From contig CBDEUL010000009.1 in assembly GCA_965243265.1 (NCBI GenBank), positions 1 to 64,000 of the forward strand: a stretch of 64,000 nt of DNA. The letters run 5' to 3'. Position numbers and translations under genes: made by a program. Shown here one piece after another: positions 7,870 to 16,279 of this stretch. The DNA is from Flavicella sp965243265 (GTDB lineage Bacteria; Bacteroidota; Bacteroidia; Flavobacteriales; Flavobacteriaceae). The notes under the pieces are model-generated. The model worked only from the letters and a program-made list of their open reading frames with translations, did not search any database and was not told the origin of the DNA. Position 1 is the first letter of the stretch, and the number at the start of each line of letters is the position of its first letter.

Positions 7870-8296
7870 ATTTTTAATTACAATAACTTTTTTAGTGTCT
7901 TCATTGTGCTTTAGCCAACAACAAATAACATGGGAAGATTTAGCAGAGGTGACCTATACGGAGAAGTTTTTTCCTAAATATGATGATTATTTTCTGTATC
8001 CTGAATTTTCACCATCAATAAAAGCATTGGAAAGAACACAGGTTACCTTATCTGGGTATTTTTTAAATATTGATCCTGAACGAAAATTATATATCCTATC
8101 TAAAGGATCTATGTCGTCTTGTTTTTTTTGTGGGCAAGGAGGACCTGAAACAGCTGTAGAACTTCAGTTTATAAATAAACCAAATTTTGAAACAGACAAT
8201 ATTGTAAGTATAACAGGAATACTTAAGCTAAATAAAGATGATGTTGAACATTTCAACTATATATTAAAAGAATGTGTTGGTAAATTATCAAATTAA
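7859..8296 (+). CDS. Small exported protein (DUF3299-like), metal-operon partner
   Basis: A 145-residue protein with a signal peptide (about residues 1-20, ending near CFSQ). The mature part is a compact beta-rich domain (VTLSGYFLN, VSITGIL) with a CFFC motif (Cys88/Cys91), suggesting metal or redox chemistry in the periplasm. It resembles DUF3299-type proteins, which are found beside FtsX-like permeases in zinc-linked ABC clusters; this assignment is from memory of the family. It is the last gene of the operon. I cannot give a biochemical function. Confidence 0.65.
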   Translation: MKNRFLITITFLVSSLCFSQQQITWEDLAEVTYTEKFFPKYDDYFLYPEFSPSIKALERTQVTLSGYFLNIDPERKLYILSKGSMSSCFFCGQGGPETAVELQFINKPNFETDNIVSITGILKLNKDDVEHFNYILKECVGKLSN

Positions 8297-8891
8297 CTTT
8301 ACTTCACACAAAGATTCTAATTGATAATATTTTCGTTTTTTACAGATTTGATATAAAGCCTAATTTTGCTATAAAAAAAAACAAAAACATACCCAAAAAC
8401 AATTTATAAATACCGATTATTTTATTTATCGCTTAGAAGCGGTTGCTAATATTGAAATAGTTGAGGTTACTAAAACACAAATACAACTGGAACAATTGAC
8501 CATGCAGTAGCAGTACGGTATAACTAGTATTTATAAAACATGTGATAGCATAGAGGGTTTAGAGAATAGCTTAAATACATTACATTTTTCAACTTATTCA
8601 AAGAAGATGATAACATGTTTGATGTAGTAGAAGAATTGCATAAAAGACATTACAAAATGTGCAAGTTACTTGATTTTAGATTGTATTATTAAATCTAAGC
8701 TATACAGAAATTACCATATATTTGTACTATAATTTACATTATGTTAAATAGAGTTTAAGAGTAATTAGATTTAATGAAAAATTCCCTTACACTATAATAA
8801 AAATAATTGTTTTATAAAGTAATTTGAGACTTAGACAGTTATTGTCATGAGTCTATTTGTAAACAACAATCTTAAGTGTTTCTAGTAAAAG
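8297..8891. other. Long gene-poor stretch between the metal operon and the minus-strand membrane gene
   Basis: About 595 bp with no intact gene. Very AT-rich. The middle (8409-8692) looks like a decayed ORF, described separately. I see no clear terminator hairpin or tRNA here. Confidence 0.6.
8409..8692 (+). pseudogene. Decayed ORF of unknown origin
   Basis: From 8409 a protein-like frame (helix-rich, Glu/Gln/Val-rich) runs 33 codons to a TAG at 8508-8510 and continues to about 8585. Reading then shifts to a frame with an amphipathic segment (DDNMFDVVEELHKRHYK) ending at TAA 8690-8692. The composition looks coding but is interrupted at least twice. I do not recognise the family. It may be the eroded last gene of the metal operon. 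Confidence 0.35.
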
Positions 8892-9200
8892 TTAATCTTC
8901 TTTAAAAAAACGTTTAAAGCCAATACGTTTTAACATCTTCTTTTCCATATTCCAAAAAAAGTTAAACTGACCAAATAAAAAACCAACAATTGGTAAAGTT
9001 GTTTGATAAACTACAAAAACTAAAAAGATTCTAATTGGCCAAAATACCCATCCAGAAGTTGTTTCATAATCTAAACCAATAGCTTCTGTTAAAGGTCTTG
9101 CTATATAAGAAGCAAAAGATCCGTTGATAGAAAAAACAATAAGAATAAGTACTATCTCTAAATTAGACTTTATTCCCCAGCGTTGCTTTAATTTTTCCAT
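8892..9200 (-). CDS. Small membrane protein (DUF6787-like)
   Basis: A 102-residue protein with two or three transmembrane segments (about residues 15-35 and 50-80) and a basic C-terminal tail. Similar short proteins occur widely in flavobacteria and are sometimes wrongly named prolipoprotein diacylglyceryl transferase. It has none of the Lgt motifs, and the real lgt is at 46752-47561. Function unknown. Confidence 0.65.
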   Translation of the reverse strand: MEKLKQRWGIKSNLEIVLILIVFSINGSFASYIARPLTEAIGLDYETTSGWVFWPIRIFLVFVVYQTTLPIVGFLFGQFNFFWNMEKKMLKRIGFKRFFKED

Positions 9201-9315
9201 TTGAAACTTTTATAATTCGAGTGCAAAAATACATTATTCTAAAGAACTGAAAAGAAAAAAAATGTTCTTATTTAATCCCTATTTTATTAAATACAGGATT
9301 TGTAATTTTGTGTTT

Positions 9316-9744
9316 ATGAATCAAGAATTTAGTTTCCAGGAAATTATAGAGAGTAAAGAAATTATTTTTTATGATGGAGTCTGTAACCTTTGTAACGGCT
9401 CAGTAAATTATATTCTAAAAAGAGATAAAAAGAAGTTATTTCTATTTACATCACTACAGTCTGAATTCTCTAAAGAGTTTTTAGAATGCCATAAAGAGCT
9501 GAAAGAAATTGATAGTATTTTTCTTTCTAAAAAGAACCAAGTTTTCACAAAGTCTTCTGCTATAATAGAGATATTCGCTAGTTTTTCAACTTTCTCTAAA
9601 GTGTTTTATATAGGCTATCTTATACCTAAACTTATAAGGGATTATCTATATGAAAATATAGCTAAAAGACGTTACAAATGGTTTGGGAAAACCGACAATT
9701 GTAGTATACCTACACCTGAAACCAAAGTTCGGTTTCTAGATTGA
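9316..9744 (+). CDS. DCC-family thiol-disulfide oxidoreductase-like protein (DUF393)
   Basis: A 142-residue protein. The family hallmark appears as FYDGVCNLCNGSVNYIL near residue 20, giving the D-x-x-C-x-x-C core, followed by FTSLQS. Family members are small thioredoxin-like proteins of unclear substrate. I chose ATG 9316. An in-frame ATG at 9262 would add a hydrophobic 18-residue stretch without family similarity. TAATTTTG at 9303-9310 ends 5 nt before ATG 9316, so a nearly leaderless transcript is possible. Confidence 0.8.
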   Translation: MNQEFSFQEIIESKEIIFYDGVCNLCNGSVNYILKRDKKKLFLFTSLQSEFSKEFLECHKELKEIDSIFLSKKNQVFTKSSAIIEIFASFSTFSKVFYIGYLIPKLIRDYLYENIAKRRYKWFGKTDNCSIPTPETKVRFLD

Positions 9745-11067
9745 TTAATTTTTATAGTGATCGTCCCAATTTTGCACATGAGGTTCTCCTAGTTTTCCTT
9801 CAGATTTAGCAATAACCATAGCAACACAAGCATCTCCTGTTACGTTAACTGTAGTTCGTAGCATATCTAATGGGCGGTCTACAGCAAAAATCAAAGCCAA
9901 ACCAATGGGTAATAAATCTTTTGGAAAACCAATAGTATCCAAAACAATTACAAGCATTACCATACCTGCTCCAGGAACTGCAGCAGAACCTATAGATGCC
10001 ATTAAAGCTGTTAAAACAATAATTAATTGATTGCTAAAAATTAAACCTTCTGGCCATAATACTTGCATTATAAAAACTGCGGCAACGGCTTGGTATAAAC
10101 TTGTTCCATCCATATTTATAGTTGCACCTAAAGGCAATACAAAACTTGTTACCTCCTTGTCTACCCCTATATGCTCTTCTACTCTTTCCATAGTTACAGG
10201 TAAAGTAGCTGCACTTGAACTTGTTGAAAAAGCCAAAAGTTGTGCTGGTGAAATTTGTTTTAAAAACCAAAAAGGTGATTTTTTGGTATAAATTGAAATG
10301 ATTACAATATATAGACAGATCATTAATAAAAGTCCCAATACAACAACTCCGACATACTTTATAAGAATATATAAAACCGAAGGGTCGTTTGTATTAACGA
10401 CAACAGTTGCTAATAATGAAAAAACAGCTATGGGAGCCATTAGCATTATTAAATCGACCATTTTTAAAACCACTGAATTTAAAGAATCAAAAAAGTTCTT
10501 TAAAGGTTTTGCTTCTTTTTCTGGAATTAAAAGTAAACTGATTCCTATAAAAACAGCAAAGAAAATGACTTGTAACATTTGCTTATTTTTACTCATAGCA
10601 CTTATAGCATTGCTAGGAACCATTTCTACAATAAACTCTAAAGGACCTTTGTTTTGGCGTTTGTTAGCTTCGTCTATTTTATCGTGTATCTGAGATTCTG
10701 CAACATAAGCTTGCTTTAATTTCGATACAGTTTGTTGAGAAATTCCATTTCCTGGTTGAAATACATTTACCAAACTAAGTCCTATGGTAATCGCAAAAAC
10801 AGTTGTTGAAATATAAACTAAAATAGTTTTTAATCCGATTGATTTAAATTTAGAAATATCTTTTAAATCAGAAATCCCTTTGATTAAAGAGGCTATGATT
10901 AAGGGAACTGCAATTAATTTTAAAAGGCGTACAAAAATATTTCCTATAGGCTCAATCCAATCTTTTATAAACTCCTTTCCTCCATTAAAATGAATAAATA
11001 AGTAACCGACTAGAACCCCTAAAAGCATACCTAAGAGTATTTTCCAATGTAATTCAATCTTTTTCAT
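9745..11067 (-). CDS. Dicarboxylate/amino acid:cation symporter (DAACS family, GltP/DctA-like)
   Basis: A 440-residue protein with about eight transmembrane helices and two re-entrant loops. The serine-rich HP1 motif (STSSSAATLPV) and the GATINMDGT signature are clear, as is PGAGMV of HP2. Role: uptake of glutamate, aspartate or C4-dicarboxylates with Na+ or H+ across the inner membrane. It is convergent with the DCC-family gene with no gap, and 14 bp downstream of the acyltransferase gene on the same strand. Confidence 0.92.
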   Translation of the reverse strand: MKKIELHWKILLGMLLGVLVGYLFIHFNGGKEFIKDWIEPIGNIFVRLLKLIAVPLIIASLIKGISDLKDISKFKSIGLKTILVYISTTVFAITIGLSLVNVFQPGNGISQQTVSKLKQAYVAESQIHDKIDEANKRQNKGPLEFIVEMVPSNAISAMSKNKQMLQVIFFAVFIGISLLLIPEKEAKPLKNFFDSLNSVVLKMVDLIMLMAPIAVFSLLATVVVNTNDPSVLYILIKYVGVVVLGLLLMICLYIVIISIYTKKSPFWFLKQISPAQLLAFSTSSSAATLPVTMERVEEHIGVDKEVTSFVLPLGATINMDGTSLYQAVAAVFIMQVLWPEGLIFSNQLIIVLTALMASIGSAAVPGAGMVMLVIVLDTIGFPKDLLPIGLALIFAVDRPLDMLRTTVNVTGDACVAMVIAKSEGKLGEPHVQNWDDHYKN

Positions 11068-11081
11068 AGTTCTATTCTATT

Positions 11082-11633
11082 TTATGATCTTTCGGGTAAT
11101 TTTCCTTTCACATCTTTAAAGTAATTTTTTAGATAATACATATCTTCTTCAAAATTATTCGTTGTTGTAAAAGATTGGGCTATTCTAATTTTTTTGTGTT
11201 CAAAATCAAGAGCTACCATAACGATAGGTACTTTTGCTTTTTGAGCAATATAATAAAAACCTGTTTTCCATTTTTGAACTTTTTTTCTAGTCCCTTCAGG
11301 AGATAAACACAAAATGAATTCTTTGTTTTTTTGAAACAATTGCACCATTTTATTTACTGTATTTTCTCTTAGCTTTCTATTTACGGGAATTCCTCCTAAG
11401 AATTTAAATATACAACTATAGGGCCATTTAAATAATGCTGATTTTCCGATGTAATAAACCTTCATCTTTAAAACTCCACGAACTAAAATACCTATAGAGA
11501 AATCTATCCAACTGGTATGAGGAACAATTGCAATTATATATTTTTTTTGATTTTTAGGAAATTCTCCTTCAAAATCCCACTTCAAAATTTTAAAGAATAA
11601 AAATTTTGATAAAGCACATAGCATGTCAATCAA
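11082..11633 (-). CDS. 1-acyl-glycerol-3-phosphate acyltransferase-like (PlsC family)
   Basis: A 183-residue protein with the HX4D acyltransferase motif (HTSWID, near residue 38) and the EGTR motif (near residue 114), plus an N-terminal hydrophobic segment. It is shorter than classical PlsC (about 240 residues) and matches the short bacterial PlsC-like group, whose substrate is not certain. It lies 8 bp from the sugar transferase gene and is probably co-transcribed. Confidence 0.82.
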   Translation of the reverse strand: MIDMLCALSKFLFFKILKWDFEGEFPKNQKKYIIAIVPHTSWIDFSIGILVRGVLKMKVYYIGKSALFKWPYSCIFKFLGGIPVNRKLRENTVNKMVQLFQKNKEFILCLSPEGTRKKVQKWKTGFYYIAQKAKVPIVMVALDFEHKKIRIAQSFTTTNNFEEDMYYLKNYFKDVKGKLPERS

Positions 11634-11641
11634 TTAAAATA

Positions 11642-13033
11642 TTATTGTCCTCTAAAATGTAAAACGGTACTAATTGTTTTAAGAATAATTTTTAGGTCTA
11701 AAAGAGCACTTCGGTGTTTTATATAATACAAATCAAAACGCAATTTTTTCTCTTGCTCTTCTAAAGTACTAGCATATGGAAACATAACTTGCGCCCACCC
11801 AGTAAGTCCTGGTCTTACCACATTTCTAATAGCATAAAAAGGAAATTCTGAACGTAATGATTTTACAAATTCGGGTCTTTCTGGACGTGGACCTATTAAA
11901 CTCATTTTCCCTTCTAATATATTCCAAAACTGTGGAATTTCATCAATTCTAGTTCTTCTTAAGAATTTACCAAAAAATGTAATTCGTGTATCATTCTTTT
12001 TTGCCCAAACAGCTCCACCCTTTTCAGCATTTACAACCATAGATCTAAATTTTAAGATCTTAAAGTTTTCCCCATTTAACCCTACTCTTTCTTGTCCGTA
12101 AAATAAAGGTCCCCTATTACCTATTAAATTTCCTATAAGTACAAAAGGTATTACTCCCAATAAAAATGTAAGTCCAATTATAGAAATAATGACATCCAAT
12201 ACTCTACCGAAGAATAAATAAAAAGAGTTTTCATGATTTTTACTGTATGAAATATTTTGGTAAAAATTGACATTCAATTTTTCTTTTGGAATACTGAATG
12301 TTATTTCTTCATATAAATTTTCAATACTCTTAATATTGATTCCTTTCTCGAAAAGCTGTATGATTTGTGAATTTAAATCGTTGTACTTATCAAAATTTAT
12401 TTCTTTAGAAGCAATAATGACTTCATCAATTTTATGTTCGTCTACAACATCAAATAAATTTACATTTTCAATATTTTTATAATTACTTTTTACTTCTCCT
12501 TCAATCTCATTATTTGAAATGTACATTGGAATATTCATCTCTGCGGGTCTTTTTCTTATAGAAAAAAGAAGATTTTTTATAGAGTCTGAATTTCCTACCA
12601 AAAGGACATTTTTAAAAAACTTAGGTGAAAATACAAGCTTGATATATATAAATCTCCAAATTGTAACAGGAATCATTACAGCTAAGAATAAATAAACAAC
12701 TTCTATCCTGTTCTCTGGTAAAGAGGGAGTTATATACGGCGTAAAGATGTAAAAAACAACAGTAACTAGAGTTGTAATAAAAACACTTCCTAAAATGGTG
12801 TATTTATTATTAGAATCTTTAAGGTTGTATATTTCAAAAATATGACCGAATAATGAAAAATAAGCTACAAATATTAAGAGCCACTGTAATTTATTAGGGC
12901 TACTAAAAGGTATATATTGAGCATCAAGTTGATTGGATATAAAATAAATACCAAAAATGTAGAAAATAATATCCAAAACTCTCAGTAATACTTTTCGCTC
13001 CGAGATATTTAAATATTGTGACTTTCTTTTCAT
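11642..13033 (-). CDS. Polyprenyl-phosphate sugar-1-phosphate transferase (WbaP/WcaJ type), initiating enzyme
   Basis: A 463-residue protein. Four N-terminal transmembrane helices, a CoA-binding-like middle domain (VLLVGNSDSIKNL), a fifth hydrophobic segment and a C-terminal bacterial sugar transferase domain with KFRSM, RRTRIDEIPQFWNIL and IGPRPERPEF. It transfers a sugar phosphate to undecaprenyl phosphate, starting a surface glycan. It lies at the 3' end of the polysaccharide locus but has its own promoter in a 213-bp gap. Confidence 0.93.
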   Translation of the reverse strand: MKRKSQYLNISERKVLLRVLDIIFYIFGIYFISNQLDAQYIPFSSPNKLQWLLIFVAYFSLFGHIFEIYNLKDSNNKYTILGSVFITTLVTVVFYIFTPYITPSLPENRIEVVYLFLAVMIPVTIWRFIYIKLVFSPKFFKNVLLVGNSDSIKNLLFSIRKRPAEMNIPMYISNNEIEGEVKSNYKNIENVNLFDVVDEHKIDEVIIASKEINFDKYNDLNSQIIQLFEKGINIKSIENLYEEITFSIPKEKLNVNFYQNISYSKNHENSFYLFFGRVLDVIISIIGLTFLLGVIPFVLIGNLIGNRGPLFYGQERVGLNGENFKILKFRSMVVNAEKGGAVWAKKNDTRITFFGKFLRRTRIDEIPQFWNILEGKMSLIGPRPERPEFVKSLRSEFPFYAIRNVVRPGLTGWAQVMFPYASTLEEQEKKLRFDLYYIKHRSALLDLKIILKTISTVLHFRGQ

Positions 13034-13072
13034 GAGTGTGTTTTTAAATTTAACACTTAAATTCTAAGGCGG

Positions 13073-13080
13073 CAAAGATA
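13073..13080 (-). promoter_or_regulatory. -7 element upstream of the sugar transferase gene
   Basis: TATCTTTG on the minus strand, 39 bp before the ATG at 13033. It matches TAnnTTTG. No convincing -33 TTTG. It would let the initiating transferase be expressed separately from the rest of the locus. Confidence 0.55.
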
Positions 13081-13246
13081 CTCTTTTTGTAGAATATAAA
13101 GGACATAACATGAACCCTTTTAAGGAAACTATTGATATTTTTTAAAACCTCTATATACCAAATAACTATACTGTAATATAAGAAGTTTAAGCCTATATTA
13201 CATAAGGTGTAATACTTTATTCTATAAAAGAATATCGTAATATCTA

Positions 13247-13999
13247 TTATTTATATTTTATTTTAAAGTATATATTATTTAAAACACTGTAGATAGATTT
13301 TAACAATGATAGCTTTTCCACTTCTCTAAAAAGTTTCCAATTCCATTTTAGCATTTCTTTTTTACTTGATGATAAAGAACTATCACTTACTCTGTATAAT
13401 GCCAATACTTCATCTAAACAATAAGAAAAATCAACTTTTTTTAGAATGTCAAGCCATAAAGCATAGTCTTGTCTTTTTCGGATTAAAGGCATGTAAACTT
13501 TACCTATTCTTTTTGTATCGTACATTACTGACAAACATCCCATTTTATTAGAAGATAACATATCTTTATAAGCTAATTTTCCCCAGTTTTTTGAAAACCA
13601 TTCTATCTTATTACTCTTTTTATCAATTTTTTGATAGCGTGTATATGTCAATTCATAATTATTCCTAACCATAAAGTTCAGTTGATGCTGTAATTTATTA
13701 GGTAACCATATATCATCACTATCTAAAAAAGCAATAAATCTTCCTGAGGCTTGTTTTATGGAGTTATTTCTACAGACTGCCGCCCCTCCGTTTTCTTGTA
13801 ATTGAAAAAACTTTATTCGACTATCCTTATTTGAGTAATTTTTTATAATTTCTACAGAGTTGTCTGACGAAACATCATCAGTAATTAATAACTCCCAGTT
13901 TCCATATGATTGATTAATTATACTTTCTATAGTTTCAGCAATATATGTTTGGGAATTATAATTAGGGGTTATTATTGATATTAATGGTTGATTATTCAT
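13247..13999 (-). CDS. Glycosyltransferase family 2
   Basis: About 250 residues. GT-A fold: SIITPNYNSQ at the start, DDVSSDNS, and the metal-binding DSDD. No transmembrane segment. I chose ATG 13999, which starts just before the conserved SIITPNYN and overlaps the upstream gene by 8 bp. ATG 14035 would add 12 residues. The sugar donor cannot be told. It is the last gene before the gap that separates the sugar transferase. Confidence 0.85.
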   Translation of the reverse strand: MNNQPLISIITPNYNSQTYIAETIESIINQSYGNWELLITDDVSSDNSVEIIKNYSNKDSRIKFFQLQENGGAAVCRNNSIKQASGRFIAFLDSDDIWLPNKLQHQLNFMVRNNYELTYTRYQKIDKKSNKIEWFSKNWGKLAYKDMLSSNKMGCLSVMYDTKRIGKVYMPLIRKRQDYALWLDILKKVDFSYCLDEVLALYRVSDSSLSSSKKEMLKWNWKLFREVEKLSLLKSIYSVLNNIYFKIKYK

Positions 14000-15272
14000 T
14001 GATTGTTGAGATAAAACTTTTAAGTTTTTTTCCATCAGATTTTAACTCAGAATTTGAATTTATAATAAATTCAATATCCTTTTTAAAGTGTTTTTCTATC
14101 TGAATATTTAATAATTTTTTATCATTTAATGTTAACTCTTGTTCTATATTAAACATCAATTTTCCTTTCTCATTTTGTAAGATTTGATAATTTAATTTAA
14201 GATTGTTTTCTTTTACTAAATTTTTAAAAATATAATAAAAATACAAACTAGGATAAATTTCCTTTTTCCCGTAGACATTCTCTCCTACACGACCTGTTAC
14301 TTCTTTTAAAACCCTATGCTTCATTCCACAAGAACATTCAAATTCTTTAGGTGCTAATTTTATATAATCACCTAATTGATATCTAATAATGGGAAACGAT
14401 TCCATCTGAAGATTTGTAATTAAAATTTCATTATTCTCCTCTTCAACGATAACTCCTTCCATGTTAATGTGCATATTGCCATGTGGACATTCAAAAGCTA
14501 TAATTCCAGATTCAGTAGCTCCATATTCGCTAATAATTTTTAAACCAAAAGCTTTTTTGACTTCATCTTGGTATTTTTCATAAATTTTTTCTGAAGTCCC
14601 TTTAATCATTTTTAGATCTTTAGGCTTAGGTAAACTTCTATCATTAATAAATTTTGCTGTTTGGTATATCATAGATGAATATCCATGAACATATTTTGCT
14701 GTTTGTAATTTTTTAACGAATTTTTCAAACTCTTCTTTTTGATAGCTAAAAACACGAAACCTATTTTGGAAAAAATCTAAAATTTTGGTTTTAAGGATGG
14801 CTTTTTTAGAAAAATTAAACCCCCAAAAATATCCATTTTTATCCCACGGCTTAATATCATACCAAGAGTATCCTCTAAAAATAGCAGCTCTATTAAAAGA
14901 ATCTGCAGACTCTTCTCTCATAAATTCAAGAGATTCTCCTGAGCTACCAGAAGTTGTAGCTTTGAATTTTTTTTCGAATTTAATATTAGTATGAACCTCT
15001 TTAGTATAATTAAGTAAATCTTTTTTTGTAACTATTGGCAGTTGTTTTAAAAAAGAAATGTTTTCAATAGTATCTAAATCTACACCTGCAAATATTCTAG
15101 TGTAGAATTTAGATTTCTTAGAGGCTAAAATTACTGACTTTAAGCGTTCTAACTGATAAGCTTCTATTTTTTCTTTAGACCAATGTTCACTTTTCTTTAA
15201 AAAAAGAAACCAATTGTCTAGAGAAGGGTTACGTCTTCTTTGTCCGATCTTAAAAATAAATTTAAAGATCAT
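13992..15272 (-). CDS. CapK/phenylacetate-CoA ligase-like adenylate-forming enzyme
   Basis: About 426 residues. The AMP-binding core appears as TSGSSGESLEF (P-loop) and ISEYGATESG, with a C-terminal lid containing KEVTGRVGENV. A Cys pair (ECSCGMKH) sits before the lid, and another Cys/His pair lies in CPHGNMH. CapK-type proteins occur in capsule and O-antigen loci and probably activate a carboxylic acid, but their substrates are poorly known. ATG 15272 overlaps the preceding stop (ATGA); ATG 15290 is an alternative. Confidence 0.82.
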   Translation of the reverse strand: MIFKFIFKIGQRRRNPSLDNWFLFLKKSEHWSKEKIEAYQLERLKSVILASKKSKFYTRIFAGVDLDTIENISFLKQLPIVTKKDLLNYTKEVHTNIKFEKKFKATTSGSSGESLEFMREESADSFNRAAIFRGYSWYDIKPWDKNGYFWGFNFSKKAILKTKILDFFQNRFRVFSYQKEEFEKFVKKLQTAKYVHGYSSMIYQTAKFINDRSLPKPKDLKMIKGTSEKIYEKYQDEVKKAFGLKIISEYGATESGIIAFECPHGNMHINMEGVIVEEENNEILITNLQMESFPIIRYQLGDYIKLAPKEFECSCGMKHRVLKEVTGRVGENVYGKKEIYPSLYFYYIFKNLVKENNLKLNYQILQNEKGKLMFNIEQELTLNDKKLLNIQIEKHFKKDIEFIINSNSELKSDGKKLKSFISTINE

Positions 15273-16279
15273 TTTAATATTTGGCACCATTTATTTTTTA
15301 CTATTTCCCAATCAAAAAACTCAACTTTTTTTCTAGATTCTAGAGCTTTTCCAATGTATAAATCTGACTCTAAGGTTATTAATTTCATTTTTTTGATAAG
15401 TGTTTCTAAATCGTTTGACTCAAAAAATGTAACTTCATTTTTATTAAATAAATACGGGATACCTCCAACATTGGTAGTTATAATTGGAAGACCTAAAGCA
15501 GCTACTTCGATTAAACTTACAGGAGTATTGTCTACCGTTGTTGGGTTTATAAAAACATCATAATCTTCTGATAATTTGTGCCACTCTTTTCTGTCTAATG
15601 CTCCGGTAATTTTAACTTGTTTTGTTATTTGCAATTTTTCGATTAAACTCTCTATTTCAGATTTAGAACCATCTCTATCTGGACCTATCATACATAGTTT
15701 TGCAGATGGATACTCGTTTAACACTTCTGCAAAAGCTTTAATCAACAAAATCGGATTGTATATTTTTGCCAAAGCTCTGACAAACAAAAAATTAGGCTTT
15801 AAAACATTTCTTTTACGGTACTGATAATCTTTAATAGAAATAGTATTAGGAATGTATTCAGCTTCAAAACCTTTCTTTTCAAATGCTTCTTTTAAATAAT
15901 TTGAAGGAGCTATATTTTTATACGAATTATTAAATAAAAAGTTAGACATTTTAGGAGAGTTTTGTAGCCTTTTAGGTAAATCTCCTCCGTGTAAAATTAA
16001 TATATAAGGTACATTTAGTAACCTCGCTAAAAAAGCATTGCAATAAGCAAAATAAAATGCAAGAGTGCTGAAGGTATCTATCAATACATAATCTACTTTA
16101 TTCCTATAAAGTAAAGTATTATAAAGCATGTCTAACAATCTTAAAAACTGATTGTTTTTATCTGAAGCATTATAAACTTTATAACCTGATTGATTTAAAT
16201 TTAAAGTTAACGTATCATAGGCGTTATGATAGTTTATCTTTTTCTTTATGTGGTTACCCAAGTACAGTATCTTCTTCAT
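15269..16279 (-). CDS. Glycosyltransferase family 4 (GT-B)
   Basis: A 336-residue protein. The C-terminal Rossmann half carries the GT4 signature around EDYDVFINPTTVDNTPVSLIEVAALGLPI, with the donor-binding Glu. The N-terminal half includes LILHGGDLPKRL. It overlaps the O-antigen ligase-like gene by 26 bp and so is tightly coupled. Substrate unknown. Confidence 0.88.
   Translation of the reverse strand: MKKILYLGNHIKKKINYHNAYDTLTLNLNQSGYKVYNASDKNNQFLRLLDMLYNTLLYRNKVDYVLIDTFSTLAFYFAYCNAFLARLLNVPYILILHGGDLPKRLQNSPKMSNFLFNNSYKNIAPSNYLKEAFEKKGFEAEYIPNTISIKDYQYRKRNVLKPNFLFVRALAKIYNPILLIKAFAEVLNEYPSAKLCMIGPDRDGSKSEIESLIEKLQITKQVKITGALDRKEWHKLSEDYDVFINPTTVDNTPVSLIEVAALGLPIITTNVGGIPYLFNKNEVTFFESNDLETLIKKMKLITLESDLYIGKALESRKKVEFFDWEIVKNKWCQILK

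Noticed and set aside
8892..9200. Second prolipoprotein diacylglyceryl transferase
   Set aside because: It is far too short and lacks the Lgt signature present at 46752-47561.
10031..10693. Plus-strand ORFs inside the symporter gene
   Set aside because: They are the complement of a well-conserved transporter and show no protein-like composition of their own.
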